Shown here in pieces: positions 1-8,562 of a stretch of 64,000 bases of DNA (positions are counted from its first letter, which is position 1; each line of letters starts with the position of its first letter). The notes below the pieces were generated by a model. It ran no database searches, was not told the DNA's origin, and saw only the letters and a list, made by a program, of their open reading frames with translations. Made by a program: the position numbers and the translations under genes. This DNA comes from Robiginitalea sediminis (GTDB lineage Bacteria; Bacteroidota; Bacteroidia; Flavobacteriales; Flavobacteriaceae): positions 1,229,332 to 1,293,331 of the forward strand of contig NZ_NGNR01000001.1 of NCBI RefSeq assembly GCF_002198115.1. The letters are read 5' to 3'.

Positions 1-2089
1 TGTTCCCTACTCCTGCATCAAAACTTATAGATTGTAAGAGATTATTATTTGATATGAAACAACTTTTGATGCCCTGTAATCCGGGAAGGGTAACCGTCGT
101 GGGATTGTTGGAGAAGGTTAATTGGGTTGGATAGCCATCATCAAGTGTCAGATTCCTGAATACATTATTATCGCTGATTTCCAATTCCTGACTACGACTT
201 TCTACCATATAAACGTCCGACAGACTTTGATTGTTTGAAATTGTGATTCGATTCATCTGGCTAAAAGAGAAATAAACAATTTCTAGATTTTCATTATTTG
301 TTATGGACACATTTTGACTTGGTAAGCTGAAGTTTTCAGAGATATCGATTCTTTGAAGTTGGTTGAGACCATTGATATCCAGCCCATTACTGAATATTAT
401 CGAACCATTGAAATTTAAATTCACTAAAGCTTTACAGGCTTCTAATCCTGTGAAATCAACTTCCACCGGGTAGGGTCCGGGAAAATCTCCAGCGTTGATG
501 CCGAGGCTTACTATCCCACTTAAATTAGCCGTCAAAACATAGTCGTCCAGAAAATCATCATAACCTTTGTCGATAAGGAATTGCTCGAAGCCGTCGTCTG
601 GCACAAAAGTTACTTCACATCCGCTGTTGTTAACTTGTGATCCTTCGGGTGTATCCGGACAATTATCCAAGTTATCTGTCACACCATCCTGGTCGGTATC
701 TTTCTGACTTTCGGAACACCCCAATTCGTCTACCATTTCTCCGACCGGGGTATCCGGGCACTGATCCTGGGTGTTTGAAACGCCATCTCCATCGTCATCC
801 TTCTGACTTTCAGCACATCCTTGACTGTCCACAGGTTCTCCTGTGGGTGTTGCGGGACATTGGTCTTCAGCATCATTCACCCCGTCGTTATCTGAGTCTT
901 TCTGGCTGTCCGAACAACCATTTTCATCTACTGTTTCCCCCACAGCAGTCCCAGCGCAATTGTCTCTATCATCGGTTACTCCATCTGCATCTGAGTCTTT
1001 CTGGCTATCCGAACAACCGTTTGCGTCTACGGACTCTCCTGATGGGGTGTTCGCGCATTGATCCCGGTCATCATTCACACCGTCATTGTCGGTATCCTTC
1101 TGGGATTCGGAACAGCCCTGGGCGTCTACGGCTTCTCCATTGGGGGTATTGGCACATTGGTCGTTTTCATCTGCCACCCCGTCTCCATCGCCATCCTTCT
1201 GGCTGTCAGAACAACCATTTTCATCTACTGTTTCTCCTGCAGGTGTTCCCGGGCACTGGTCCAGATCATTGGTGACACCATCCTGGTCACCATCCGTTTC
1301 CGCTTGGGAGCAACCAAATTGATCTACTTCTTCACCCTGAGGGGTTTGTGGGCATTGATCAAGATCATCGGTTACTCCATCACCATCAGAATCCAGTTGG
1401 CTCGAGGAACATCCGACGTCGTTAACGGCTTCTCCTTCAGGTGTGCCCGGGCATTGGTCAATGGAGTTGGGAACACCATCTTCATCAGCGTCCTTCTGAC
1501 TCTCAGCACATCCGTTGGCGTCTACAGACTCACCTTCCGGCGAGTCAGGACAAAGGTCTAAATTGTCGAAGACCCCATCCTCATCACTGTCCTTTTGACT
1601 TTCAGCGCATCCGCTAGCATCAACGGATTCATCGGAAGGGGTATCCGGACAAAGATCTTTATCATCTTTTATACCATCATTGTCAGAATCCTTTTGTTTT
1701 AAGGAACAGCCGTTTTCATCGGCTATCTCACCAGGTTGGGTGTTTGGGCACAGGTCTTTATCATTAGGCACTCCATCACCATCAATGTCTTGTTTTATAA
1801 AGACAGCGGTAATTTCTATGTCTTTGTTTATTGTGAATTCCAGGGGGTTGGTTTGGCTGTTAATGTCGCCAATCCACCTTTCAAAATCATAACCTTTTGC
1901 TGCAATGGCGGATAGGGACATTGCTTTTCCGGACTCAAAGCTTCCGGAAGAGGGGTTAACAGAACCCGATCCTTCGGGGGTAACTTTAACAGAAAGCAGA
2001 AATTTCTCTGGAGATTCTTTGGAACACCCCAGGTAAAGTGTGGTTAGGGCCAGAATAGCTGCAATCGGAAGATATATTCGCTTGTTCAT
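1..2089 (-). CDS. Thrombospondin type 3 repeat surface lipoprotein (3' end beyond window)
   Basis: The frame is open for about 696 codons from the ATG at 2089 to base 1, so the C-terminus is missing. The N-terminus is a lipoprotein signal with lipobox LYLGC (Cys22). Residues about 35-98 look like a divergent InlB B-repeat, a short beta domain of bacterial surface proteins. Residues about 101-496 are twelve 33-residue thrombospondin type 3 repeats of the form DxDxDGVxDxxDxCPxTPxGExVDxxGC, which in this family bind calcium through Asp loops. The rest is Asn/Ser-rich with irregular leucine-rich-like spacing (for example FTGLEACKALVNLNF). It is probably an exported, calcium-stiffened stalk protein on the outer membrane. 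Codon use is AT-richer than in the housekeeping genes. The ligand or role is unknown. Confidence 0.85.
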   Translation of the reverse strand, partial: MNKRIYLPIAAILALTTLYLGCSKESPEKFLLSVKVTPEGSGSVNPSSGSFESGKAMSLSAIAAKGYDFERWIGDINSQTNPLEFTINKDIEITAVFIKQDIDGDGVPNDKDLCPNTQPGEIADENGCSLKQKDSDNDGIKDDKDLCPDTPSDESVDASGCAESQKDSDEDGVFDNLDLCPDSPEGESVDANGCAESQKDADEDGVPNSIDQCPGTPEGEAVNDVGCSSSQLDSDGDGVTDDLDQCPQTPQGEEVDQFGCSQAETDGDQDGVTNDLDQCPGTPAGETVDENGCSDSQKDGDGDGVADENDQCANTPNGEAVDAQGCSESQKDTDNDGVNDDRDQCANTPSGESVDANGCSDSQKDSDADGVTDDRDNCAGTAVGETVDENGCSDSQKDSDNDGVNDAEDQCPATPTGEPVDSQGCAESQKDDDGDGVSNTQDQCPDTPVGEMVDELGCSESQKDTDQDGVTDNLDNCPDTPEGSQVNNSGCEVTFVPDDGFEQFLIDKGYDDFLDDYVLTANLSGIVSLGINAGDFPGPYPVEVDFTGLEACKALVNLNFNGSIIFSNGLDINGLNQLQRIDISENFSLPSQNVSITNNENLEIVYFSFSQMNRITISNNQSLSDVYMVESRSQELEISDNNVFRNLTLDDGYPTQLTFSNNPTTVTLPGLQGIKSCFISNNNLLQSISFDAGVGN

Positions 2090-2499
2090 ATAGGTCGTTT
2101 GGACGAAGGTTAGAATCCATGAGCGACCTGTCCTGAACCTGATTTACGGTAGAACCAGTGACCTAAAAGAATTGGGGATACGCAAGATAAGGCATGTTCT
2201 TTGACATCCTATGAGGTAAACCGTAATCTGCCGGTTTTTCTGTGTGATTGGTTTTTCTGGTATTAACCGCTTTACTGATAAAGCAATGCTCAATTCCATG
2301 AGATTCATGGTTTAAATGGACAACTGACTTTATTCCTTGGTGTTCGGAGGTGAGCAGAATAGCAACTGGGTAAATCATATTCAATACTAAGATCTATATG
2401 GTGCCATAAATTTTGGTTGATGCCACTTCTGGAACTTTATTTGCAATCCCGCTTTTTTCAGTCTACTTTTTGGGGATATTCACTAAATAAGATCTGCTC
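2090..2499. other. Intergenic region without a convincing gene
   Basis: This 410-base divergent spacer separates the TSP3 lipoprotein (minus) from the DUF885 gene (plus). It contains a 10-bp direct repeat GGTTTTTCTG at 2233-2242 and 2250-2259. A 73-codon minus-strand frame (2163-2384) has no recognisable domain, signal or ribosome site. The promoters of both flanking genes should lie here, but I see no exact TAnnTTTG box at a convincing distance. Confidence 0.5.
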
Positions 2500-4368
2500 A
2501 TGTCATCCACTCTCTCTTATCGCGCCCATTATTATCGGCCCCTGGCCTTCCTGTTCAGCTTGTTTCTGCTGCTTTCCTGTGGGGAAGAGGTGGAGACACC
2601 CCCGGACCAGAAGGAAGCGCTTAACGCCTGGTTCGATGCCAAATTCGAAGAGGAACTGCAGATGAGCCCCCTGCAACTAACCGTTATGGGTCGCAAGGAG
2701 CTGTACGACCAAATCGATGACTTCAGTATGGAAGCCCAGCAGGAGCACCTCGCCTGGAAGGAAGCCACGGTGGAGGAGTTGCGGGCCAAATTCAACTATG
2801 AAGCCCTGGACGATACGGACAAAACCTCTTACGACCTCTGGGTCTACCAGTACGAAATGGAGAAAGAGGGCCAGCCGTTCTGGGGGATGGACTATGTCTT
2901 TGACCAGATGCGGGGCATGCATGCCATGCTCCCCAACTTCCTGATCAATTTCCACCGGGTAGACAGTTTGCCGGATATGGAAGCCTACATTGCCCGCGCA
3001 GGGGAAGTGGGCCGCGCCATGGAACAGCTCACCCAGCGGGCCAAGGCCCAGGCGGCGGAAGGAATTCTTCCTCCCAGGTTCGCCTTCGAGACGGTATTAA
3101 AGCAGACCCAGGCCCTGCTGGAGGGGAAGCCGTTTTCCGATTCGGAGCAAAGCGCCCCGCTCATGGCGGATATGGAACGGAAGATTGCTGCCCTCCTGGA
3201 GGCCGGGGCAATCGACCAGCAGAGGGCCGATTCCCTCACCCAGGCCTCGGCTGATGCCCTCACCGCATCCTTTGAGCCGGCCTACCGGGGGCTGGTGGCC
3301 TGGCTGGAAGCCGAACTGCCGAATGCCCCGGAAACCCCCACCGGGGTGAGCCGCCACCCCAATGGGGAAGCGTTTTACAACTACCGCCTTAAGTCGTCTA
3401 CCACCACGGCCCTGACCGCGGAGGAGGTGCACCAGATTGGCCTGGATGAGGTGGCGCGGATCCAGGGGGAAATGTTGGCGATAAAAGATAAGGTCGGGTT
3501 TGAAGGCGACCTGAAAGCCTTCTTTGAATTTGTCAACACCGATGCCCAGTTTTTCTTTCCGAATACGGATGAAGGCCGGCAGGCGTACCTGGACGAGTCC
3601 ACCGCCTATCTGGATGCGATGTATGAGAAACTGCCCGACTACTTCGGGATCCTCCCCAAGGCGGGCCTGGATGTAAAGCGGGTGGAAGCCTTCCGCGAGC
3701 AGGACGGCGCCCCTCAGCACTATTACCCGGGTACCCCGGACGGGTCCCGCAACGGCACCTATTACGCCCACCTGTCGGATATGACTGCCATGCCGAAATC
3801 CACCATGGAGGGGGTGGCTTACCACGAGGGCGTCCCGGGCCACCACATGCAGATCTCCATCGCCCAGGAACTGGAGTCCGTTCCCACCTTCCGAACCCAG
3901 GCCGGTTTTACGGCCTACAGCGAAGGCTGGGGCCTGTATTCGGAAACCCTGGCCGGAGAAATGGGGGGGTATGAAAACCCGTATTACGATTTTGGGCGGT
4001 TGGTCAATGAAATCTGGCGGGCCATCCGCCTGGTGGTGGATACCGGCCTGCATGCCAAAGGTTGGACCGAGGCCGACGGCATCCGGTACTTTGAGGAGAA
4101 TTCCTCCATTGCCCCCGGGGCCATCAAGGCAGAAGTCCAGCGCTATATGGTGATGCCCGGGCAGGCTACTTCCTATAAGATCGGAATGCTGAAGATCCAG
4201 GAACTGCGCCGGAAAGCCGAACTGGAACTGGGCGAGCAGTTCGATATCCGCAAATTCCACGATGCCATCCTGGGAGGGGGCGCCATGCCGCTCGAGCTCC
4301 TGGAGCGGCGCGTAAATGAATGGATCCAAGAAACCAAGGCCGCTACGCCCCCCATTAAGGAGGGGTAG
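2500..4368 (+). CDS. DUF885 family lipoprotein, putative zinc metallopeptidase
   Basis: The product has 622 residues. It starts with a lipoprotein signal ending LLLSC (Cys about 28), so it should sit on the periplasmic side of a membrane. The body matches the DUF885 family of bacterial secreted proteins. The most telling segment is YHEGVPGHHMQ near residue 442, an HExxxGH-type element that resembles a gluzincin metallopeptidase active site, with a downstream SEGWGLYSE segment that could supply the third metal ligand. Peptidase activity is inferred from this motif and not proven for the family. The gene stands alone, converging on the arsenic operon six bases further on. Confidence 0.85.
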   Translation: MSSTLSYRAHYYRPLAFLFSLFLLLSCGEEVETPPDQKEALNAWFDAKFEEELQMSPLQLTVMGRKELYDQIDDFSMEAQQEHLAWKEATVEELRAKFNYEALDDTDKTSYDLWVYQYEMEKEGQPFWGMDYVFDQMRGMHAMLPNFLINFHRVDSLPDMEAYIARAGEVGRAMEQLTQRAKAQAAEGILPPRFAFETVLKQTQALLEGKPFSDSEQSAPLMADMERKIAALLEAGAIDQQRADSLTQASADALTASFEPAYRGLVAWLEAELPNAPETPTGVSRHPNGEAFYNYRLKSSTTTALTAEEVHQIGLDEVARIQGEMLAIKDKVGFEGDLKAFFEFVNTDAQFFFPNTDEGRQAYLDESTAYLDAMYEKLPDYFGILPKAGLDVKRVEAFREQDGAPQHYYPGTPDGSRNGTYYAHLSDMTAMPKSTMEGVAYHEGVPGHHMQISIAQELESVPTFRTQAGFTAYSEGWGLYSETLAGEMGGYENPYYDFGRLVNEIWRAIRLVVDTGLHAKGWTEADGIRYFEENSSIAPGAIKAEVQRYMVMPGQATSYKIGMLKIQELRRKAELELGEQFDIRKFHDAILGGGAMPLELLERRVNEWIQETKAATPPIKEG

Positions 4369-4374
4369 GGGTGC

Positions 4375-5415
4375 CTAATCCTTGGAGTAATACTTTTTGC
4401 GCAACCAAAACGCTACCCGTACCAAAAGGATCAGTGCGGGAACTTCTACCAGGGGGCCGATAACCCCTGCAAAAGCCTGCCCTGAATTCAACCCGAACAC
4501 GGCAATGGCCACCGCAATGGCCAGCTCAAAATTGTTGCCTGCAGCGGTAAAGGCAATGGCGGCATTTTTATCGTAGGAGGCCCCGGCTGCCCGGGTGAAA
4601 AAGAAGCCGATCAGGAACATCAGGGCAAAGTAGATCAACAGGGGAATCGCGATAAGCACCACGTCCATGGGTATTTCGACAATGAGTTCCCCTTTTAGTG
4701 AAAACATGACCACGATTGTGAATAAAAGGGCAATGAGGGTCAGGGGCGAAATGGTGGGGATAAACCGGGTACTATACCATTGCTCTCCTTTCAGTCGGAC
4801 CAGCACAAGCCTGCTCAAAAAGCCCAGGGCGAAAGGAATCCCCAGATAAATGGCCACGCTTTCCGCTATAGTGCTAATAGAGATATCCACTATGGCGCCT
4901 TCGAATCCGAAATAGGGGGGGAGGACGGTTATGAAAATCCAGGCGTAAAAGCTGTACCCGAACACCTGGAAGATACTGTTCAGGGCTACGAGGCCGGCGC
5001 CGTACTCGCTGCTTCCTTCGGCCAGGTCATTCCAAACCAAAACCATCGCAATACAGCGGGCCAGGCCAATCAGGATAAGCCCCACCATATATTCGGGATA
5101 CTCCCGTAAGAAGGTAATGGCCAGAACAAACATCAGGACAGGCCCAATCACCCAATTCAGGATGAGGGAGATCGAAAGGATTTTGACGTTGCTGAAGACT
5201 TTGGGCAGCAGGTTGTAATTCACCTTTGCCAGGGGGGGATACATCATCACAATAAGCCCGATGGCGATGGGGATATTGGTCGTGCCGGAGCTCAAGGCGT
5301 TAATGGAGTCGGCGATGGAAGGAATCAGGTAGCCCACACCCACACCAATTGCCATGGCGAGGAAAATCCAAAGGGTTAGAAACCGGTCCAGAAAGCCTAG
5401 TTTTTTAGCAGCCAT
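4375..5415 (-). CDS. acr3: Arsenite efflux permease of the ACR3 family
   Basis: This 346-residue integral membrane protein has about ten hydrophobic segments and the typical ACR3 opening ([21 protein letters not shown]). ACR3 proteins export As(III) by exchange with protons across the inner membrane. It is the last gene of the arsR-arsC-acr3 operon, beginning only two bases after the arsC stop, so it is surely co-transcribed. The reductase upstream makes the arsenite that this pump removes. Length is as expected for bacterial ACR3. Confidence 0.93.
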   Translation of the reverse strand: MAAKKLGFLDRFLTLWIFLAMAIGVGVGYLIPSIADSINALSSGTTNIPIAIGLIVMMYPPLAKVNYNLLPKVFSNVKILSISLILNWVIGPVLMFVLAITFLREYPEYMVGLILIGLARCIAMVLVWNDLAEGSSEYGAGLVALNSIFQVFGYSFYAWIFITVLPPYFGFEGAIVDISISTIAESVAIYLGIPFALGFLSRLVLVRLKGEQWYSTRFIPTISPLTLIALLFTIVVMFSLKGELIVEIPMDVVLIAIPLLIYFALMFLIGFFFTRAAGASYDKNAAIAFTAAGNNFELAIAVAIAVFGLNSGQAFAGVIGPLVEVPALILLVRVAFWLRKKYYSKD

Positions 5416-5417
5416 AA

Positions 5418-6080
5418 TCAGGGGTTAATCTGTGAAAAAACATACCATAACTCGGTAGCGATCTGAATGCTCCGCTCCAAGTATTTCCGGGATTGTTCCG
5501 GGGTATGGTCAAATGTCTTGGGGTCTTCGAAGGTAATGGGAAACCGCTTTTCGGCCCCGGGTACAAACGGACAAGCCTCATTGGCAGAATCGCAGGTCAT
5601 TATGGCGGCAAATTCAGAAGCCGGATTAAAGGGGTGATCCATCTTTTTGGAAAATCCGATTATGGGAGGTTCATTTTCGGCGTATTTAATGGCATAGACC
5701 GGATTGGCTCCTTCGGAAAGTTTCAAGACGTTAAATCCCTGGGAATGCAGGGTGTCAGCCACCTTAGGGAACAGGGCGGTTTCCTCGGTGCCCCCTGAAT
5801 AGCTGATGACCTTCGCAAGGCCGAAATATTGGGCCAGGGTTTGCGCCCAAACCTGCGATAAATGACTTCTGCGGGAGTTGTGTGTGCAGATAAAGTTCAG
5901 GCGGATAGCCTGCCTGGCGGTTACTTTTGATTGGATGTAAGCCGCGAGGGCGTTCAGGATTTCCCTGCGGTCTGTGGGTATAGACTCAGGGCGAAGGGAT
6001 TTTAAGAAGTCCCCTATTTCCGGGAACAGAACGGATTTGGTTGGTGTCATAGCAAATTGATTAAAGCAGGCAGACTCCAT
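5418..6080 (-). CDS. arsC: Arsenate reductase, low-molecular-weight phosphatase type
   Basis: About 220 residues with the phosphatase P-loop CTHNSRRS (Cys65 to Arg71 in a CX5R arrangement), as in thioredoxin-type arsenate reductases and LMW protein phosphatases. It should reduce arsenate to arsenite in the cytoplasm for the ACR3 pump next door. I chose the ATG at 6080 because it overlaps the arsR stop as TAATG, the usual layout for translational coupling. An ATG three codons earlier (6089) and one at 6050 are also possible. The N-terminal 55 residues before the catalytic domain are longer than in classical ArsC. Confidence 0.88.
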   Translation of the reverse strand: MESACFNQFAMTPTKSVLFPEIGDFLKSLRPESIPTDRREILNALAAYIQSKVTARQAIRLNFICTHNSRRSHLSQVWAQTLAQYFGLAKVISYSGGTEETALFPKVADTLHSQGFNVLKLSEGANPVYAIKYAENEPPIIGFSKKMDHPFNPASEFAAIMTCDSANEACPFVPGAEKRFPITFEDPKTFDHTPEQSRKYLERSIQIATELWYVFSQINP

Positions 6081-6412
6081 TAACAACATTCCTGGCCCAG
6101 GTTCAGGTCCTGATCCAGAAATGCTTTAAACGCATCCACCCTGTTTTTCCATTGGATCTTATCAATACAATAGCAAACCCTTGTACCATCTACTTCCCCT
6201 TTTATCAACCCCATTTTCCGGAGCTCCTTCAGATGTTGGGAAATGGTCGGTTGTGCCAGACCAATCTCATCCACCAAATCCCCGCATATACATGCGTTTA
6301 CAGCAATGAGGTGCTGTAAGATGGCAATCCTGGCCGGGTGGGCAAAGAGTTTGGCTATTTGCGCCAGCTCATTCTGGGTTTCTGTGAATATTTCGGTTTT
6401 AGTAAGTCCCAT
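6080..6412 (-). CDS. arsR: ArsR/SmtB family metalloregulator
   Basis: A 110-residue winged-helix repressor. The segment HPARIAILQHL followed by CICGDLVDEIGLAQPTISQHL is the ArsR fold, with a Cys41-x-Cys43 pair at the alpha-3 metal site, as in arsenite-sensing ArsR proteins. A terminal Cys109-Cys110 pair might add a thiol ligand (inference). It heads the operon and is expected to repress arsR-arsC-acr3 until As(III) binds. A perfect inverted repeat lies just upstream at 6421-6442. Confidence 0.93.
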   Translation of the reverse strand: MGLTKTEIFTETQNELAQIAKLFAHPARIAILQHLIAVNACICGDLVDEIGLAQPTISQHLKELRKMGLIKGEVDGTRVCYCIDKIQWKNRVDAFKAFLDQDLNLGQECC

Positions 6413-6420
6413 ATCTCATA

Positions 6421-6442
6421 TTAATCGCAATAATACGATTAA
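6421..6442 (-). promoter_or_regulatory. Probable ArsR operator (inverted repeat)
   Basis: TTAATCG (6421-6427) and CGATTAA (6436-6442) form a perfect 7-bp dyad with an 8-bp spacer, nine bases before the arsR start. Size and position suit an ArsR-family operator that controls its own operon. A near-match to the Bacteroidetes -7 box (TATTATTG) lies inside it on the minus strand. Confidence 0.6.
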
Positions 6443-6607
6443 AAGTTTTTTGATACTAATTTGGAAGCAAAAAGGGGTGTAAATCCCGGTTTGATGCCAC
6501 CGTTATACAGGGGATGTAGCATCGCGCGTCCTGCCCGAACGAATTGAAAGAGGAAAAGCCAGGTTTTGAGGATGGGACGGGAATTCCTCGTTCCTTCGGA
6601 ACTTCGC

Positions 6608-6713
6608 GAGTCCCGCCCGAACGTGTTGAAGAAGGTATGTCAGTTATTGGAAGACGGGAATTACCTCTCCCGATAGCTATCGGGATCGGTGAGTCCCGCC
6701 CGAACGTGTTGAA
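6608..6713. repeat. 23-bp direct repeat pair
   Basis: The same 23 bases (beginning GAGTCCCGCCCGAACG) occur at 6608-6630 and 6691-6713, 83 bases apart. A degenerate third copy (CTGCCCGAACGAATTGAA) lies near 6532-6549. The interval between the copies contains the 18-bp palindrome described separately. Origin unknown, perhaps tRNA-derived. Confidence 0.7.
6668..6685. repeat. 18-bp palindrome TCCCGATAGCTATCGGGA, copy 1
   Basis: A perfect palindrome. The identical 18 bases occur again at 12500-12517 inside a broken tRNA-Gly copy, so it behaves as a small dispersed repeat associated with tRNA debris. Confidence 0.8.
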
Positions 6714-6721
6714 AATAAAAA

Positions 6722-6748
6722 CCTGAGCCCGTTGGGCTCGGGTTTTTT
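6722..6748. terminator. Rho-independent terminator, probably bidirectional
   Basis: GAGCCC and GGGCTC form a stem around GTT, flanked by an A-rich stretch on the left and TTTTTT on the right. It can end transcription in both directions. Confidence 0.7.
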
Positions 6749-6799
6749 GTTTCGCTCCTGTGTTCGCTCAAGCGAGCTTGGCTCCACAGTTTCGAAACA

Positions 6800-6827
6800 A
6801 AAAACCAGCGCACCTGCGCTGGTTTTT
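6800..6827 (-). terminator. Displaced original terminator of tRNA-Leu
   Basis: CCAGCGC and GCGCTGG form a stem, with an A-run on the left (T-run for minus-strand transcription) and TTTTT on the right. It lies only eight bases beyond the left att copy. Before the element inserted it would have followed the tRNA-Leu 3' end directly on the minus strand. Confidence 0.7.
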
Positions 6828-6835
6828 ATTAATCC

Positions 6836-6856
6836 GTACTCGGGACGGGACTTGAA
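6836..6856. repeat. Left attachment site copy (attL core)
   Basis: These 21 bases are identical to 12241-12261, the last bases of the tRNA-Leu gene. The flanks differ on both sides. This is the orphan tRNA 3' end left at the far side of the insert. Confidence 0.9.
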
Positions 6857-7041
6857 TATAAGTGATATACAATCGACCCAAGGCTTAGTGAGTATGCGGG
6901 ATGTACTGGTATAAGGCCTGCTATGATGAATTTTAGACATCTTTGACATGTAGTGCATACTATTTCCTGGTGGATTATAATTTGGCAAATATGTTAGGAA
7001 GACGTTAGGAAATATGATAAATTAAGGCCAAGCAAAAATAG
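6857..7041 (+). promoter_or_regulatory. Left end of element: integrase upstream region with paired repeats
   Basis: GTTAGGAA occurs at 6993-7000 and 7004-7011, an 11-bp period that places both copies on one face of the helix. They lie 30-50 bases before the integrase start and after a TAATTTGG promoter-like element. They could be arm-type integrase sites or an autoregulatory operator. No gene is seen in this stretch. Confidence 0.45.
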
Positions 7042-8346
7042 ATGGCCATGGCTAAAATTAAGTGCAGACTAAAAACCAACGCTACCAATGCATCTATATT
7101 CCTTCAACTGTCAATGGGCAGAGGAAAAGTATACGAGCGTAAAACGGGCTGGAATATTGATTCACGGGCATGGAGTAAGGAAACAGGCTACCCTAAGCAG
7201 AACTTAGCCGAACATAAGAAATTGGCCCAGGATATAAAGGGCCTGGAGTTAGCCATTTACAAAGAGATAAACAAAGCAGAGACAAAGGGGGATATTATCG
7301 ATGGTAATTGGTTGTCAGATTGCATAGATGTCTTCTTTGGCCGAAAATCTGAAAAGGGATATAGTGAGTCGGTTATATTCTGGATAGACCACATTTTAGA
7401 AAATGCAGAATTGCGGAGGAACTCTAAGGGAGGTCTTGGCCTTAGTAAAAGTAGGATCCAACAATACAAGCAACTAAAGGACAAGTTTGCAGAGTTTCAA
7501 GGCAATAAGAGCATTAGAATAAAAGAAATAGACCAGGCTTTAGGTCAGGAGTTTTTTCGGTTTCTCTACAAGACTAAGAACTATAGCGAATCCTACTCCC
7601 TAAAAATATTAGAAAATCTTAAATCCGTGTGCTATGAAGCGGGGATGTATGTTGAGGTCTCACCTCAACTTAGAAAGATAAAAAGCGGTAAAGTAAAAAG
7701 TAAGTTTATCGTCTATTTAAGCCCTGAAGAATTAAAGAAAATTGCTGATGCTCCCATAATGTCCCCTCATTTAATTAATGCCCGTAAATGGCTTATTTTG
7801 GGTTGCTGGGTAGGGCAAAGGGGAAGCGATTTACTGAAAATGACAGAGGACTCCATAAAGGAGGAAAAGGGATTTAAATACTTCCAAATAATACAAGGCA
7901 AAACGGGCAAGAGGATTCAGGTTCCTTTATTACCAGAAGCACAAAGGATCATAGAAACCGGATTTCCTCATAGAATAGCCATCCAAAATCTAAACAACTA
8001 TATAAAAGAAGTAGGCAAAATAGCAGGTATTGACCAATCAATTAAAGGCAGTAAGAAGGATCCCGCAACCAACCGAAAGGTAGAGGGAACTTATCCTAAA
8101 TATGAACTTTTAGGCACCCACGTATGTAGGCGTTCATTTTGCACAAATCTCTATGGAGAATTACCAACCCCGGTAATAATGCAGGCTTCAGGTCATAGCA
8201 CGGAAAAGGTGTTTTTGGGGTATATAGGTAAGTCAGGAGTAGTAGGCTTTAGAGAGCATTGGCAAAGACTAATGGATCGGCATATAAACAAAGAGAGGAA
8301 TACGCCTCAATTGAAAATAATCACTAAATCCACAAGCGGCACATAA
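7042..8346 (+). CDS. int: Tyrosine recombinase (integrase) of the element
   Basis: The product has 434 residues: an N-terminal Arm-binding-like region (about 1-85), a SAM-like core-binding domain (about 90-205) and a C-terminal catalytic domain. The catalytic set is visible: Arg260 in GQRGSDLLKM, Lys287 in QGKTGK, His360-x2-Arg363 in HVCRRSF, His385 in SGHSTEKV and the nucleophile Tyr394 in LGYIG. It should catalyse integration at, and excision from, the tRNA-Leu 3' end through the 21-bp att core. A second ATG at 7048 is an equally possible start. It resembles the integrases common in Bacteroidetes mobile elements. Confidence 0.93.
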   Translation: MAMAKIKCRLKTNATNASIFLQLSMGRGKVYERKTGWNIDSRAWSKETGYPKQNLAEHKKLAQDIKGLELAIYKEINKAETKGDIIDGNWLSDCIDVFFGRKSEKGYSESVIFWIDHILENAELRRNSKGGLGLSKSRIQQYKQLKDKFAEFQGNKSIRIKEIDQALGQEFFRFLYKTKNYSESYSLKILENLKSVCYEAGMYVEVSPQLRKIKSGKVKSKFIVYLSPEELKKIADAPIMSPHLINARKWLILGCWVGQRGSDLLKMTEDSIKEEKGFKYFQIIQGKTGKRIQVPLLPEAQRIIETGFPHRIAIQNLNNYIKEVGKIAGIDQSIKGSKKDPATNRKVEGTYPKYELLGTHVCRRSFCTNLYGELPTPVIMQASGHSTEKVFLGYIGKSGVVGFREHWQRLMDRHINKERNTPQLKIITKSTSGT

Positions 8347-8384
8347 TCAGCATTGTATCTCGACAACATCAATAATAACTATGC

Positions 8385-8402
8385 TGTTAATAATGTTAAT
8401 AA
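8385..8402. repeat. Perfect 9-bp tandem repeat TGTTAATAA
   Basis: Two head-to-tail copies lie at 8385-8393 and 8394-8402, just after the integrase stop. A second short direct repeat, TAGTGGT, occurs nearby at about 8426 and 8437. They could be iterons, excisionase sites or arm sites. Confidence 0.5.
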
Positions 8403-8456
8403 ATAAGTTTTATACCGCAAGTGCATAGTGGTATCTTAGTGGTGCCTACAATGAAA

Positions 8457-8494
8457 AAAGGCGAAGTCCTACGTAGGCAGGAGCAACGCCCTTT
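8457..8494. other. Nested hairpin, possible replication origin or RNA regulator
   Basis: An outer stem AAAGGCG (8457-8463) with CGCCCTTT (8487-8494) encloses a perfect palindrome CCTACGTAGG (8468-8477). It lies between the integrase and the excisionase/replication genes. A stem-loop there is where a rolling-circle origin or a leader regulating the downstream operon would be expected. A 25-codon frame across it is not convincing as a gene. Confidence 0.4.
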
Positions 8495-8562
8495 GAAAAT
8501 AAAGCACTTCAAAGATACTGTTCCTTAAGGACTTTGCCATAACATTTTAATGCTTTTTAAAT

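Larger units (their letters stand above)
6443..6835. other. Repeat-rich spacer, former downstream flank of tRNA-Leu
   Basis: I see no credible gene here. The stretch holds two copies of a 23-bp direct repeat, a TCCCGATAGCTATCGGGA palindrome, fragments resembling tRNA-end sequence, and two strong hairpin terminators. Its right end directly abuts the left att copy of the integrative element, so before insertion it lay just downstream of the tRNA-Leu gene on the minus strand. Confidence 0.6.

Noticed and set aside
612-1800. A CRISPR-like array from the regular 99-bp spacing
   Set aside because: The periodicity is that of 33-residue protein repeats within one open frame; there are no identical short repeats with unique spacers and no cas genes.
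637-1892. Several plus-strand frames (60-212 codons) across the repeat region
   Set aside because: They read the complement of the TSP3 repeats; the minus-strand frame is continuous with a lipoprotein signal.
2163-2384. A 73-codon minus-strand frame in the first intergenic region
   Set aside because: No domain, no signal, no ribosome site; composition is not protein-like.
3097-4329. A 410-codon minus-strand frame opposite the DUF885 gene
   Set aside because: Antisense shadow of a clear lipoprotein gene; no homology-like motifs.
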